Assembly (NCBI GenBank): GCA_024449915.1
Contig: JAMZAV010000154.1
Location: 462,348-526,347 of the forward strand
Direction of reading: 5' to 3'
DNA: 64,000 nucleotides
DNA from: Sweltsa coloradensis
Lineage: Eukaryota; Arthropoda; Insecta; Plecoptera; Chloroperlidae
Position 1 is the stretch's first letter; each line of letters begins with the position of its first letter. Below are positions 1 through 10,007 of the stretch, one piece after another. The notes beneath the pieces were generated by a model. The model saw only the letters and a list, made by a program, of their open reading frames with translations. It was not told where the DNA came from and did not search any database. The translations under genes and the position numbers were made by a program.

Positions 1-170
1 ACATTTCAACGCCGCCATGACACTAGCTGGTTTACTGGCGATACTGAGCGAGAAACCTCCAGCACTTCCAGTTACTGAAGGCGCTGGGCCAGCAATTTAC
101 GGGACGCTCAGCACACTGCTGACAGCAGTTAACGGAACGGGTCCAGTAAAGCTGGCAGTACGTCCAGCAG
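1..170 (+). CDS. possible upstream exon of the CD36-family gene (partial)
   Basis: Frame 2 is open from the window edge to a TGA at 191-193, with coding-like composition (FNAAMTLAGLLAILSEKPPA near its start). A plausible donor (CAG|GTAACG) lies at 170/171. Splicing there leaves one base that joins the two leftover bases of the exon at 1607 to give a glycine codon, so the phase fits. Class B receptors have an Asn followed by a hydrophobic, Ala-rich stretch in this part of the ectodomain, so an N-terminal ectodomain exon is possible. Against this, joining directly to 1607 would skip roughly 80 residues that the family normally has, including the LWGY region. An exon between them is missed, or this assignment is wrong. 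The reading is inferred, not recognised with certainty. Confidence 0.4.
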
Positions 171-3100
171 GTAACGGAACTCACTCAATGTGAACCAGGA
201 AATAGATCAGTTCTTTAAAAAATTTTCAAAATTTCTTTCGAGAAACCTGCCCAGGAACGAATAGGTATTTAGGAGACCCGGTCATAATTTGTGAAAGGGA
301 ACGTCTAAGGGCCTCAAGAGGACTCGATCCCTTGCATTTGCAAATAACCACTAGGACACAGTGGCGTATCTAGGAATTCATTAAGGGGGGGGGGGTTCAG
401 CCAATTGATTCATAAATGTACCGAAGGCCAAGTGGGGGTCCGGGCATTTGGTGAAAATCTGTGCGTTTTAAAGCATCACAATAACCAACTTTGTATCTAC
501 TAAAATCCTCGTTTGGTCAGAAGGTAATTTGCCTTTAGTATTGCGATAAAAAAGTTATTATATATTCTCCATTGAAAGTTCACATTCAAACTTTTTTTTG
601 GCAAAAGGGGCGGGGGTTATTCCCCGCTCCCCCCTCTTGGATACGCCACTGCTAAGACAACCATGGACAGGCTTTCAGTCAGGATTGCAGATGACGGGTC
701 TATCGGTAGCGCCAGCTCTATCCCTGTACCCGGTGTCATAATGCCAAGTGAGCCTCACAGTGACACCACAGTACACCACAGTACACCACAGTACACCACA
801 GTACACCACAGTACACCACAGTACACCACAGTACACCACAGTACACCACAGTACACCACAGTACACCACAGTACACCACAGTGCACCACAGTACACCACA
901 GTGCACCACAGTACACCACAGGGGGCCGACAACTTTCAACCAACCAGACGCATATTTAATGTTTCTTGTTATACAACCATATTTGTCACTAAACTAATGT
1001 CTCACTCTGGTCTGGGCTACTTATCACATACTTGCAGGAACCGGTTGATGCAGTCGGCCTCACAGTGGCTAACATTAACAAGACGCGTCGTGAACTCTAC
1101 CTAACGTCGCGTGGAAGGATGAGCGTATATGGTCATTTCTTGCATTCCTACATTTGGAAAAATAAAAAATGTAGGTACTTGTTCAATATAGGGAACCCCC
1201 CAAAAAGGAAAAAAGGTTAGTGGGGTTAGGGGGAGCTTAGCTGACCACCGCAACAAGCTTTATCCTCCACCTCCCCCCCCCCCCCATAACGATTTGCACC
1301 CCCCCCCCCAACCCCCCTAACCTACTCTTTTTTCGGGGGGTCCCCTACAATGAACAAGTACCAAAATGTATAATTTTTGATAAATAATACATCGGTTATT
1401 TTAAAAAAACTGGCGTATCCAAGCTAAAAATGTTCAAAGTCCATAATTGATGTGTTTATTACTCTTAGAGTAGCCATTTGTTTTTGCAAGAAGAAAAAAA
1501 GTACACAAATCGTTAAAAACAACATCTAAGCCCTATTTCTTCGATTGGACCCAAAGACATGATAGTGTTAAAATTGAACTTAAAACCCCTCCATTTGTGT
1601 TTCCAGGGGATGTGCAGCAGTGCGGTATGACAGCCTACAGGTTTGAACTCCCGCCAGAATTATTCCACCGCCATCCAAACCCTGACGAGGACTGCTTCAA
1701 GGGGGAGGGGCCTACACCACTGCCTTCTGGAGTATCAGACGTCTCCCCGTGCTACTTCAGTGAGTATCAACATGTCGCAGTCAGTCTGGCTACCTACTTA
1801 ACTTCCCGTGTAGACCATACTTAAGTAAGCTTACTTAGGGGTATTCACCAGCTAAACTAAAAAAAAATCATTCATGCTAACTAGTTATGGATTTGGAAAG
1901 TAACAGAAAAATTATTGGGTCCACCATGACCCGGAAAAAAATGTCAATATTGGTAATTTTCGAGCTAGGTCCCATCGGCAAAAATTTCCCATAAGAAATA
2001 TGGGGACGATCTTTATGCCCTTTGACCTTGGAGGATTTTGATCCTAAAAAATATTGACCATTATTGACGTACTCTACATCTACAGCCTTTTCTGTACATG
2101 TAATATATTTTGTTTTGTAATTTGGGCAAGCGGTTCGGTCAAAATATGCCGAATGGGGTGTGATTTTGGAATGCATATTTTTAGCGCGTTTGAGTGTATA
2201 TTTGTGCATAGTTGTAATGGTCTGTTTTAGATTGGTACTATGCTCTAGTATCTATGAGGAACAAAAAATAAACAGGCTAACGCTGATTTAAGAAATTCCT
2301 CAAAACGCCAATTTTCATAATTTTCAGGAACAAAAAACTTTAAAAAATCGTGTAAAATCTCAGTAACAAGATATAATTTTGTAAACTGTAATTTAAGTGT
2401 TGTATTACGCTATAGATTATGTGTTAAAAAGTAATTTTTGGGGGTAATAGGCCCTTTACCGACTGAGGAAAACCCCAGAAAAAATTGAGTCAGATTAGCA
2501 GATCTCGACGGGACCCGAATATAATATGTTATTCTTGCACTAACACCCCTTTCTTTCAACCGCAGACTTCCCCATCGCAGCCTCAATGCCTCACTTCTTG
2601 GGCGGCGAGGAGAGTCTTCTGTCCAGCATAGTTGGTCCCAGGCCCACGAGAGAGGAGCACCAGTCATACGTCATAGTGGAGCCGGTAAGAGAGACAGCTG
2701 TTGTACCTAGCTTGCTTTAGTGTAGTTGATGCATAGCAGAGCGCAGGACTTGTCAACCACGAGACCGCTGTTGTACCTAGCTTGCTTTAGTGTAGTTGAT
2801 GCATAGCAGAGCGCAGGACCTGTCCAGTATTAACCACAAGTAACAGCACTATTCATAAGTGGAGCCGGTAAGAGAGAAAGCTATTGCATCTACTCACAGT
2901 ACTAGAGTCTGCTTGATAGATAACAGAGTGCAGCACTTGTCAAATGTGAACCTCTACTAGAAACTACTTTACCAAGGACGTCCGCGGTGGCGCATATTAT
3001 TGAGACGCAAGTCCAAAGCGTGTGACACCAAGGGGACGTGGGTTCGAGTCCCAAATAAAGCATGGGCATTGTGCTACACATTCCAAAACATTCAAATACT

Positions 3101-4382
3101 CCGAACTTGGATGCATAAGCATCAACAGTGGCATAGCCAGGAATTCAAAGGCCTGGGTGCAAGGCTGCTCGATGGGCTTCCTTGCTCTTGCCCCCCCCCC
3201 CCCGCCTCTTACCCTCAATCGCTCAGGGTGCAAGTGCACCCCTTGTACCGCCTACTCCTACGCCCCCGAGCATCAAGAATTCAAACCAGCGGAAGTGTTC
3301 AATACCACCGCTATAATAAAAACATGTATGTATGTGTAAAAACCTTCAGTCAGGATTTCTGGTCCCGATGGGATTCGAACCCGGGACCTCCTGAGTCAGA
3401 GTCAGCCAACACTGTCTGTCTAATGATGTAATGTTCTGCACAGACAACAGGTGTCCCCATGGAAAGCCGGGCCAGGAGTCAGTCCAACCTGGTGGTCCGA
3501 CCTTTGAAGGGATTCGGAGACCTCTCCAAGTTCGACAACCTCATCATACCAATGTTCTGGCTCGAATACGTGAGTTGTGGTCTAGACTCGTCTTTCTGCA
3601 AGTTCCTTTACCTAAAGCTTTCAACTTGTAGGTAAACTCAAATCTATGTACTTGTGTGTGAATTTAGTTACAGTTTTATGAAGCTCCGAAAGCTCAATCG
3701 GCAATAAGCCCAAGATTCTAAATTTTAAAATCCACATAGACCAAAGTTTCATGACCTTTTGCTGCCACAAAATATTGTTCAATTAATTTTTTTTTTAATC
3801 TTTATTTTCAGGAATAAAATAAGCTTTCGACAGTTCCATATTCCAGAATTTCTTAGACGTAATATTTCTCAAGCTTTGGCAGGAGACATGGGAGGACTCC
3901 AAACTGTTGTCCTCTATCGAAACGTTATCATTCCTTATCATGGAGTTATCATAGTATTGTTGCATCATGTAATTCATAATATATCGCAGTAGATATTGCA
4001 TCACACATAAATTGAAATCTTTTAATTCCAAATATACATGTTTCATTTTGCAACCGTTTCATATTTTGTCACCTCCATTGCATGTAGTAGGGCGCAGTCG
4101 AGCAACTGCCCTATCTTATGAGTTAAATCACTCAACTCAACTAATAAGTGTCTGTTTTTCCTCCCACAGAACCAGGTGGGCCTACCCTGGTACATCTCGT
4201 ACATGATCTACTTCTCGGTAGTTGTTGTTCCCGCCGCCCAGACGGCGCTGAGTGTCAGTATGATCGCTCTGGGCGCCGCCCTGCTCCTGGTGGTATTTAC
4301 AAGAACCTTCATGTGGCTCAAACATGGCCCCTCGCAGCCGTCTTACAGCTCCATTGACGTGCTACCTTCCTCAGACTGCTAG
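1..4382 (+). CDS. CD36 / class B scavenger receptor gene, 3' part (gene-level entry)
   Basis: Multi-exon gene for a CD36-family membrane receptor. These bind lipids, lipoproteins or apoptotic cells at the cell surface or in endosomes; the ligand here cannot be told. Exons seen are 1607-1759, 2566-2684, 3444-3569 and 4170-4382, possibly preceded by 1-170. Intron phases are mutually compatible (1, 0, 0), and the joined reading frame runs to a TAG at 4380-4382. Family hallmarks appear in the right order: a G-x-x-x-YRF segment, a cysteine-bearing LPSGVSDVSPC segment, PHFLGGEE, an EEHQSYVIVEP segment, TGVPMESRARSQSN, PMFWLEY, and a final hydrophobic helix with a short cytoplasmic tail. The 5' half of the gene, including the first transmembrane helix, is outside or not recognised. 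Exons are GC-richer than the introns. Which subfamily (SCARB1-like, croquemort-like, SNMP-like) cannot be decided. Confidence 0.85.
255..720 (-). repeat. SINE copy (family D), reversed and split by the MITE at 359-651
   Basis: The stretch 300-345 (with TCGATCCCTTGCATTTGC) and the stretch with CTTTCAGTCAGGATT near 673 match the reverse complement of the SINE at 16545-16750. Copies of this family are also at 3335-3425 and 16070-16155. Confidence 0.6.
359..651. mobile_element. hAT-like MITE with 8-bp target duplication, inside a SINE
   Basis: The ends are CAGTGGCGTATCTAGG-like at the left and CTTGGATACGCCACTG at the right, an imperfect TIR of about 16 bp. Flanks CTAGGACA (351-358) and CTAAGACA (652-659) match 7 of 8, as expected for an 8-bp hAT target duplication. 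There is no coding capacity. The flanking DNA, once the element and one duplicate are removed, reads as a continuous reversed SINE tail/head of the type at 16545-16750, so the MITE landed in an older SINE. Confidence 0.75.
767..920. repeat. 10-bp minisatellite (GTACACCACA)n
   Basis: About 15 nearly perfect head-to-tail copies of the decamer GTACACCACA, with a few A-to-G variants (GTGCACCACA). A 10-bp period gives open frames in all phases on both strands, so the peptide repeats read from here are artefacts. Confidence 0.95.
1168..1372. repeat. foldback / inverted-repeat element in receptor intron
   Basis: The left arm (about 1168-1240: ATGTAGGTACTTGTTCAATA, a GGAACCCCCC run, AGGTTAG) pairs with the right arm (about 1310-1372: CTAACCT, GGGGGGTCCCC, GAACAAGTACC). 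The centre holds long C runs. There is no coding content. It is likely a small MITE-like hairpin element. Confidence 0.65.
1607..1759 (+). CDS. CD36-family receptor exon (YRF / LPSGV segment)
   Basis: The acceptor TTTCCAG ends at 1606 and the donor A|GTGAGT lies at 1759/1760. The exon encodes about 50 residues beginning DVQQCGMTAYRFELPPELF and ending SPCYF. This corresponds to the middle of the CD36 ectodomain, where family members read DV...GI..YRF, then an Asn-Pro-rich stretch, a cysteine, and an L-P-S-G-V-x-D-V-S-x-C motif. The two cysteines (in DEDCF and SPCYF) match positions used for ectodomain disulfides in the family. It starts with two bases of a split glycine-type codon and ends with one base of a split Asn codon completed by the exon at 2566. 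No stop or frameshift is seen. Confidence 0.85.
1837..2460 (+). mobile_element. TTAA-type MITE family M1 copy in receptor intron
   Basis: Same family as 41440-42703 and 53262-53757. It has an AGGGGTATT-type left end, a shared internal GTGACCTTGGAGGATTTTGAT-like stretch (here TTTGACCTTGGAGGATTTTG), and an AATAGGCCCTTTA-type right end. There is no intact TTAA pair at this copy. It is non-coding. Confidence 0.7.
2566..2684 (+). CDS. CD36-family receptor exon (PHF segment)
   Basis: The acceptor CCGCAG ends at 2565 and the donor CCG|GTAAGA is at 2684/2685. The product starts FPIAASMPHFLGGEESLLSS and ends HQSYVIVEP. PHF followed by a short acidic stretch, then E-E/D-H-x-x-Y/F-V/L-x-x-x-P, is a signature of CD36-family ectodomains. 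Phase: the first two bases complete an Asn codon from the exon at 1607-1759, and the exon ends in phase 0. The last bases of this exon and its donor are copied again at about 2857-2878 inside the following intron. Confidence 0.88.
2690..2945 (+). repeat. tandem repeat carrying a second copy of the exon end and splice donor
   Basis: A 70-bp unit (CTGTTGTACCTAGCTTGC at 2697 and again at 2767) is repeated, with a third degraded unit at 2871-2942. Around 2857-2878 the sequence AGTGGAGCCGGTAAGAGAGA repeats the end of exon 2566-2684 with its donor. The intron therefore has a decoy donor 183 bp downstream of the real one. Confidence 0.85.
2980..3085 (+). mobile_element. tRNA-derived SINE, family A
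   Basis: It starts GTCCGCGGTGGCGCAT (A-box region), has GACGTGGGTTCGAGTCCC (B box), and a short tail. Related copies are at 27706-27830, 28629-28800, 34186-34340, 35415-35550 and 39866-40037. It is not a functional tRNA: no 7-bp acceptor stem closes. Confidence 0.75.
3335..3425 (-). mobile_element. tRNA-like SINE head (family D), reversed, next to exon acceptor
   Basis: CCTTCAGTCAGGATTTC followed by GGGATTCGAACCCGGGACC is the reverse complement of the tRNA-like head of the element at 16545-16750. It ends about 20 bases before the acceptor of exon 3444-3569. Confidence 0.7.
3444..3569 (+). CDS. CD36-family receptor exon (TG-x-P strand, PMFWLEY)
   Basis: The acceptor CTGCACAG ends at 3443 and the donor TAC|GTGAGT is at 3569/3570. 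It encodes 42 codons starting TTGVPMESRARSQSNLVVRP, then a KGFGDLSKFDNLIIPMFWLEY stretch. Family members have P-x-T-G-x-P/x-L followed by R-x-Q-x-N-x-x-V-x-P, then I/L-x-P-x-L/F-W-L-x-E, so the match is clear. The exon is phase 0 at both ends. The acceptor lies about 20 bases downstream of a reversed tRNA-like SINE head (3335-3425), so the SINE sits in or next to the polypyrimidine/branch region. Confidence 0.88.
4170..4382 (+). CDS. CD36-family receptor terminal exon (C-terminal transmembrane helix and tail)
   Basis: The acceptor CTCCCACAG ends at 4169. The frame is phase 0 and stops at TAG 4380-4382, 70 residues. It opens NQVGLPWYISYMIYFS. A long hydrophobic stretch (VVVVPAAQTALSV then ALGAALLLVVF) forms the second membrane-spanning helix expected for the family. 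It ends in a basic stop-transfer patch (RTFMWLKHG) and a short cytoplasmic tail of Ser/Pro/Asp character ending SSDC. A C-terminal cysteine near the membrane is often palmitoylated in CD36 proteins; whether this one is cannot be said. Confidence 0.85.
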   Translation, partial: NQVGLPWYISYMIYFSVVVVPAAQTALSVSMIALGAALLLVVFTRTFMWLKHGPSQPSYSSIDVLPSSDC

Positions 4383-4890
4383 CAGGTTCAAAGACAAGAC
4401 TAGATGACGCAATAACGCTGCTGGTGGCCATAGAACTTGCAAAGCTAGTGTCAAAATGCATCGACCATGTTAAAACTCGCAATTATCCGACCTAATTCAC
4501 CATTTCAGGCTATGCTGTGAGTTGAACTTCACACAGCATTATAAAGGAACTAACGACTAATGTTTAAGTCGTGTTTTGTACCAGTAAGCCTCTAAATTAA
4601 GAGTTTCACAATAATGTCTTAAAAACATGGTCACATTGGATGGTAAAAATACAGAAATACATTGTACAACGTGTGTATATTATTATTACAAAAAGGTCGG
4701 GCCACTTAAATGCCTGTTGGGTATAAGGACTATATTTTGACTAGGGTCGGCCATAGCAGTAATTTGACATTCATTGGGTGACACATGTAGTGCCAACACA
4801 AAGGCAGCCGTCTATTCGCAGTAAGTTGACGCGAACGTCCGAGTGGAGAGCTCGACCTCACATATAGCTAAGGTGAACGGTAGGTAGATA
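4383..4890 (+). other. downstream region of the receptor gene, probable 3' UTR
   Basis: This stretch follows the TAG stop and is AT-rich, with no further open frame and no repeat family I recognise. A convincing AATAAA polyadenylation signal is not seen in the first few hundred bases, so the 3' end is not defined. Confidence 0.4.
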
Positions 4891-4987
4891 TACTACCACG
4901 GAGAAACATCACTACCACCACAACAACAAGACATAACCCATCTAGTAACTCATACTGACGTAGTAATTGAGTCGTCTGAGGCCCATC

Positions 4988-5125
4988 GTCATACGAACAG
5001 TCGCCATCTTGGAAAGTCTACCACGGAGAAACATATTATGACGTCATACGAACAGTCGCCATCTTGGAAAGTCTACCACGGAGATACATATTATGACGTC
5101 ACACCAACAGTCGCCATCTTGGTCG
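4988..5125 (+). repeat. tandem repeat, about 54-bp unit, 2.5 copies
   Basis: The unit CATACGAACAGTCGCCATCT... ending CACGGAGAAACATATTATGA is repeated at 4989 and 5044, with a partial third copy from 5098. A related CTACCACGGAGAAACATC lies at 4890. The open frame 5038-5220 across it is not convincing as a gene. Confidence 0.85.
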
Positions 5126-5548
5126 GCACCAACACTAAAGTCAACGCGTTAGAACCAGCTCGTGGGTTTATAGCGAGCGCTACAGATGCGATTAGACTAG
5201 TTCGGTTCACAGATGATTGAAAACCAGGTCCTTACACATAATGACGAAGGTTTAACCATGGGGGGTTCATCTCCATGGTTTAATGAAGTACATAGTACCA
5301 ATGATAGTCCTTGGAAATATCACCATTGTGTTTAATAATATCCACAACGAACGCCAAAACACACCGAAAAAGTGATTCAAGAATAATTGGATTGTGGATT
5401 CCTTAGGGTTATAGAGAATGCGAGACATTTTAAGAGGAATGTCTTTATCGGTTTAGGGAATTTTCTGAATGTACCAATAACTGGTGTTAGATCTTTAACG
5501 ATGATACGAAACTAGACGACCAATGTTGCATTATCCAATTACTAGTTA

Positions 5549-5971
5549 GTAGTGATGCACACGATAATCAAAAATGGGTATAATTTCGATTTTCGATAAC
5601 GAAAATTCAATATCGATCATCGAAATATCAAATAATTGGTCAATAGTGGCACGAACAAAAACTCTAAAGACGGAGATTATCTCACGTTGTGCCATGCACT
5701 GGCTGGGCTGATTGTGTTACTCTCGAGATTTATGTTTGGAAATGAGCGTTCAGTCGATAACGGAAGCCAAACACATGACATCCAAGACAGCGAGGCAGCA
5801 AACGGAAATCAATTGTATTGTTTTGATTTACAGTTGCCACACCTGGGTTCCACTTATAGGTCGGAACAGGCTGTGTTGGTGAAATCGATATTATTGATGA
5901 GTTATATCGATTCGATAATAACATTAACATTTTGATAAACGATAATGAAAAAAAGTATCAATGTGGACCCC
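5549..5971 (+). mobile_element. degenerate hAT-like MITE (family H1)
   Basis: The internal region (GATTATCTCACGTTGTGCCA, CAGTCGATAACGGAAGCC) is the reverse complement of the element at 45803-46179. Flanks ACTAGTTA (5541-5548) and ACTAGTAA (5972-5979) match 7 of 8, fitting an 8-bp target duplication. The left end AGTGATGCACACG is recognisable; the right end is decayed. Confidence 0.75.
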
Positions 5972-6204
5972 ACTAGTAAGATCTGAGTACCAACCAATCA
6001 GGTGGCAGAACATAAAACTCAAGACAAGCAAACGAGTGGTTGAGGTTGGACTTAGGGCTGTGCGAGTAGAGGTGTTGACAGTCGGGTCGGATGAAGACGG
6101 GTAAAATGGATAATGAACTTTACTTGTTAAGAATCTTACATTATAATTCTCTCCCAATACATTTGCTACTGTCTGGATTTGCATTCATTTTGTAAGATAA
6201 AAAT

Positions 6205-6312
6205 AAAAAATATCTGGACCGGCACCTCCACCAAAACTTACACGAATAAATCCTGGACCGGCATCTCTACCAAAACTAATTAAAATCCTGGACCGGCACC
6301 TCCACCATTTTC
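6205..6312 (+). repeat. three-copy tandem repeat, about 45-bp unit
   Basis: CTGGACCGGCACCTCCACCA occurs three times with small changes. Reverse-strand relatives (GGTGGAGGT...CCGG) are seen near 49255 and 53240, so it is probably part of a dispersed repeat. Confidence 0.75.
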
Positions 6313-6319
6313 CAAAATA

Positions 6320-8330
6320 TATATTTTTACCCTAAATTTCGGGTACCTGCACACCCCTATTTACGAGGTGTCAAAATGTTAATATTATTTTGATAGTTTG
6401 TCGTTTCATGTTGACGCTCTTTACCCTAATTAATAAATCTAGGCACCAATTTGTGATTTTAGTGAAAACGTTTTGAAATATTGCACAACGTAACTGGTGA
6501 TGCGATATTCACAAAACGTATATTATTGATGTGTTATTTTTTATACCGTCTTTGATAAACTAACAATCATTTCAATATCATGTAAACTGATGAGATGTTT
6601 TGTGTTTAATTTGAATATCGATATATCGACTATATCAATCTCAAAGAAAAAAAAGCATCTACGAAAACATTGTGATTTTTTTCCTAGATTAAGGAATGTC
6701 AAAGTAAATGTTAATGTTTATTTGTGCAATTACCGTAGGCTGCATTATAATATGCCACGTAGAAATGTATGTACATAAAAGATTTTTTTTAAATATCGTG
6801 ACGTATTTTTGTAACTGTTAATGTATATTATTATAATACAGCTGGTATGTGATTGAATCTTTTTACGGCGATGCATTTAAAATGTTTAAACTTTTGTTTT
6901 CGATACCCCGCTGAGATGGATTTTTATTTCTGGATTGATTTTCATATAATCAATTACACCCACGGAAGTGTTTCCCGATCAATGAAATAACGAAAGTTAG
7001 ATTTCCTGTTACACCCTTTGAACATAAGTTTCGTACAAGCAAAACTTTAGCCGACATCCTTGATATACGATTAAATTATCAAATACATTGTTTAGTATTG
7101 AAAACAAAAAAGTTGAGCCCAGGCTATCCTTGGTCTATCTTCTGGCGTCTCAGCATACATCCATTTTGCTTTTAGCAAACAAAACAAAATTATTTCTAAA
7201 ATATTGAAAAACTCGTCAATTCTTAAATTAGCAATTAATGTGTATATTATTATAATGTATCATATTATATAATGTTATATAATATGGGAAACTGTGTTCG
7301 CTAGTTATTAAAACAGCTCAATGTAAATATTAATAATAATTTTAGAAATATCTTAATTTTTAAAGACTGCAAAACTATATATTGTGTTTAATACTAAGCT
7401 AAGGGTAAGAATATTTCTTGTTGATTGTGTCGAATACTTGCCTGGATTGCAGTTGCAGTTTTAGTGAAAGTGTGTGTCTTCATAAAACAAAATATGTTAT
7501 AATTATATTAAAGTATCTTTGAAATTTTACATTTTACATTTTAACCAAATAAATCAGGGAATTGATTTCGAAATGTGTGAAATACATCGTGCAAAGTTGT
7601 GTTAGTGCTTTGGCATTCAATGGAGCAAAGTGTCTTTAAGTGTAAGATGGTGCAGTTTAAGTGTATAAGATGGTGCAGTTTAAGTGTAAGATGGTGCAGT
7701 TAAGACAATATAATGCATTTAATTTAACAATTGATCGGTAGAAAACGAAACATGATTCACCCTGTAACTCATACCTAAAAGAGGAGAATTTTAAACAAAA
7801 CTTTTACTTTCGATTCAAAACTTTTACACATATACAAATTGTCTCAATAGCGCTCAGCTTCTTCGCCAACTTATTCGTCTAGTTCATATTATATTCATCA
7901 CATTGTAGGCCACCATAATCAGTGAACAATATACTGATTATTTATTTAAATCATGTTTCTGGATTAAAATTTGACAAAGAATGATTGAAATAAATATATA
8001 TATTGAAATATATTAAGTAACAATGTGTGTATATATATATAATATATTTTCAACCATCACATAATTATAAATAATATCAAATCATTGTACATATCCACAG
8101 AGCTTTTTTCATTACTTTATACCATCACATACATATCAACTCATTGTACATATCCATAAAACTATTTTCATTACTTTATGTTATTTAAGGTGTAGAAATA
8201 AAGAATATTTTGTAAATAAATTTACAAACAAATATATAAATGGTATATTTTAAAACATCTTCATTGTTTATTTCCCCTCTTTATATTTTCCTTTCCATTT
8301 CATTATAATACAACAACACGTAACAATTGT
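6320..8330. other. AT-rich intergenic DNA without recognised gene
   Basis: Low GC, many short AT repeats and stop codons in all frames. A small 3-copy repeat with AAGATGGTGCAGTTTAAGTG units lies at about 7637-7705. No RNA gene or coding exon is recognised. Confidence 0.6.
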
Positions 8331-8636
8331 AGGCCTACTCGCAAAGCCAGCCCGCATTCTTCTGTGATGCAGTGCAGTGAAGTACAGTGTAGTGTAGTGC
8401 AGTTTATAGTAGTGTACTTTATAGTAGTGCAGTGTACTCCTAGAATACGACGTCAGCTAGCAGCCACTCGTTGCCTACACTCTTCTCACAAACAGGGTAA
8501 CACTTCTTGAATTCGTGTACTCTTGGTTGCACTTTGTTGCCCAGTCTTTGTCTAGTGGACCACAGGTGCTGGACTTCGTCACGACTGCAAGAGATACAGG
8601 GATATTACAATATAGTCAAGTGTAAACCTTAAATTA

Positions 8637-8690
8637 AGCAGGCAGCTTCGAGAACGTGGCTTATAGTCACGTTGATGGATGAGCATTCTT
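8637..8690 (-). repeat. 3' end fragment of repeat family G (GATGAGC family)
   Basis: CACGTTGATGGATGAGC is the reverse complement of the conserved right end GCTCATCCATCAACGCG found at 35200, 37800, 43880 and 63850. Confidence 0.6.
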
Positions 8691-8914
8691 GAAATAAACG
8701 TAATTTATGTGAGATTTAAAAAAGAAATTGGACTGTGTCCAAAATGTAGGAAATGTAAGTTTAAAAATCTCGAAGGACCTCTGGCAAAATATGCAACATC
8801 GGAGTAACTGTTTGAAGGGTTGTATTTAAGATATGTTTATTGTTCCTGAAAACGTGATAAGTTAAAGAGATTTTAATAAAGAGGATTTCAAAGTAGGAGA
8901 TGTGGGGAAGACAG

Positions 8915-9045
8915 GCCCGTGCTGGACAGATCTAGCCACAGGCAAGTGGAGGAAAGCCACCGTCGTCGTCGTCTAGAGGACAGGTCCAAGACGACGACTG
9001 CCAGAGCTCGCCTCTAGTTTCAGGGAGTAAAATACTACTAGCTGA
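8915..9045 (-). repeat. fragment of dispersed repeat family C, reversed
   Basis: GCCAGAGCTCGCCTCTAG and the ACGACGACTG context are the reverse complement of the GGCGAGCTCTGGCAATCGTC core of the copies at 18640, 21277, 24806 and 30647. Confidence 0.6.
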
Positions 9046-9429
9046 TATTTGCGAAGGGGTCTTTGTCTTTTTGCTCGCCCTTTTCGGTCAGCAGAGAAAT
9101 CTTTGGATTAAATTCTACGATGGCACGTAAGTTGCAACTGGGGAACTGAATGAATAAATTGAAAGGGCATCAAAGCTGACGAAGATGTCAACTTTCCTTT
9201 ACGACGTTGAGGCAGCCTCTCCCAAGGACTCACACCCCTCATCGTCAGGTAAATCAACCCTAGCCCCGTAAAGAAGTAAAGATAGCTTGGGCGCACTATA
9301 TCCACACGGATCCTTCTTGGTAGTGCTTAGGTTCACAGCAACATTACACAACACATTGACGTTTATGAGGAGAGGAAACAATAGACGATATGAAATTAAA
9401 ATCTAGATTTAATGGATAGAAGTTATTAT

Positions 9430-9725
9430 TATTAATTAGTAACGGTGACTTTGGAGCCGTCCTAGCAACGAGGCACATAATAAAATCAAAGTTGTTCTGA
9501 ATCGGTCTTGTTGATTCTGGCATTGATCCGCGGGTGTTCGCACTGTCCATACCACTGATTGATATATTTCCAATTAAAAATAATCGATCTTTGGTTGGTT
9601 ATCGCTCACTCGTCGATTGCGTCGGGGCCTACAGGGTTGGCCTGGTCGCTTTGGTTTACTGTCCCACACTGAAAATCAGTTATATGACTGAGTGGGTAGA
9701 CTCTAAATAAGAATGTATTTATTTT
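9430..9725 (+). mobile_element. composite SINE family E, tail region
   Basis: It carries the conserved body GGTGACTTTGGAGCCGTCCT through AAATCGATCTTTGGTTGG-like sequence and ends ACTGAGTGGGTAGACTCTAA plus an ATTT-rich tail. It aligns with 52150-52440 and 57835-58110, and reversed with 27420-27690. The tRNA-like head is missing here. Confidence 0.8.
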
Positions 9726-9789
9726 TATTTATTTATTTAATGAACCAGGAGAAAAAAACTTACTTTCTACGTACCCAGAAGTGAAGGAA

Positions 9790-9994
9790 TGTGAAGGGTT
9801 CTGATGTGTAGGATGATTGAGGATTAAAGACGAGGCAACATTACAAAGCAAGGTGTGTTTATTGACTGGTCTGCCCTAGGCCTTGCCAGATGCACGGCCT
9901 CCCTCTACAACTCCAGGCGGAAGGACACCTTACAAGGCGGTGCCTTTATAATGTACACACAATGCACAGGCGGTGTACATATGACATCTGTCAC
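9790..9994 (-). repeat. 3' LTR of the Ty3/Gypsy element
   Basis: It is about 98% identical by eye to 14245-14450 and bounded by TGTGA/TCACA. It lies immediately after the polypurine tract on the minus strand. Confidence 0.95.
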
Positions 9995-10007
9995 ATCTCC
10001 CTTTTTC
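9995..10007 (-). promoter_or_regulatory. polypurine tract
   Basis: The minus strand reads GAAAAAGGGAGA directly before the 3' LTR, the plus-strand priming site of LTR elements. Confidence 0.85.

Noticed and set aside
663..1104. Open frames on both strands over the 767-920 repeat (Thr/His/Ser-rich and Cys/Trp-rich peptides)
   Set aside because: They are all read from the GTACACCACA minisatellite, whose 10-bp period keeps every frame open. No splice sites or coding bias outside the repeat.
1032..1220. Possible receptor exon after CTTGCAG at about 1037
   Set aside because: The peptide does not resemble the CD36 region expected there, and no donor with a fitting phase was found.
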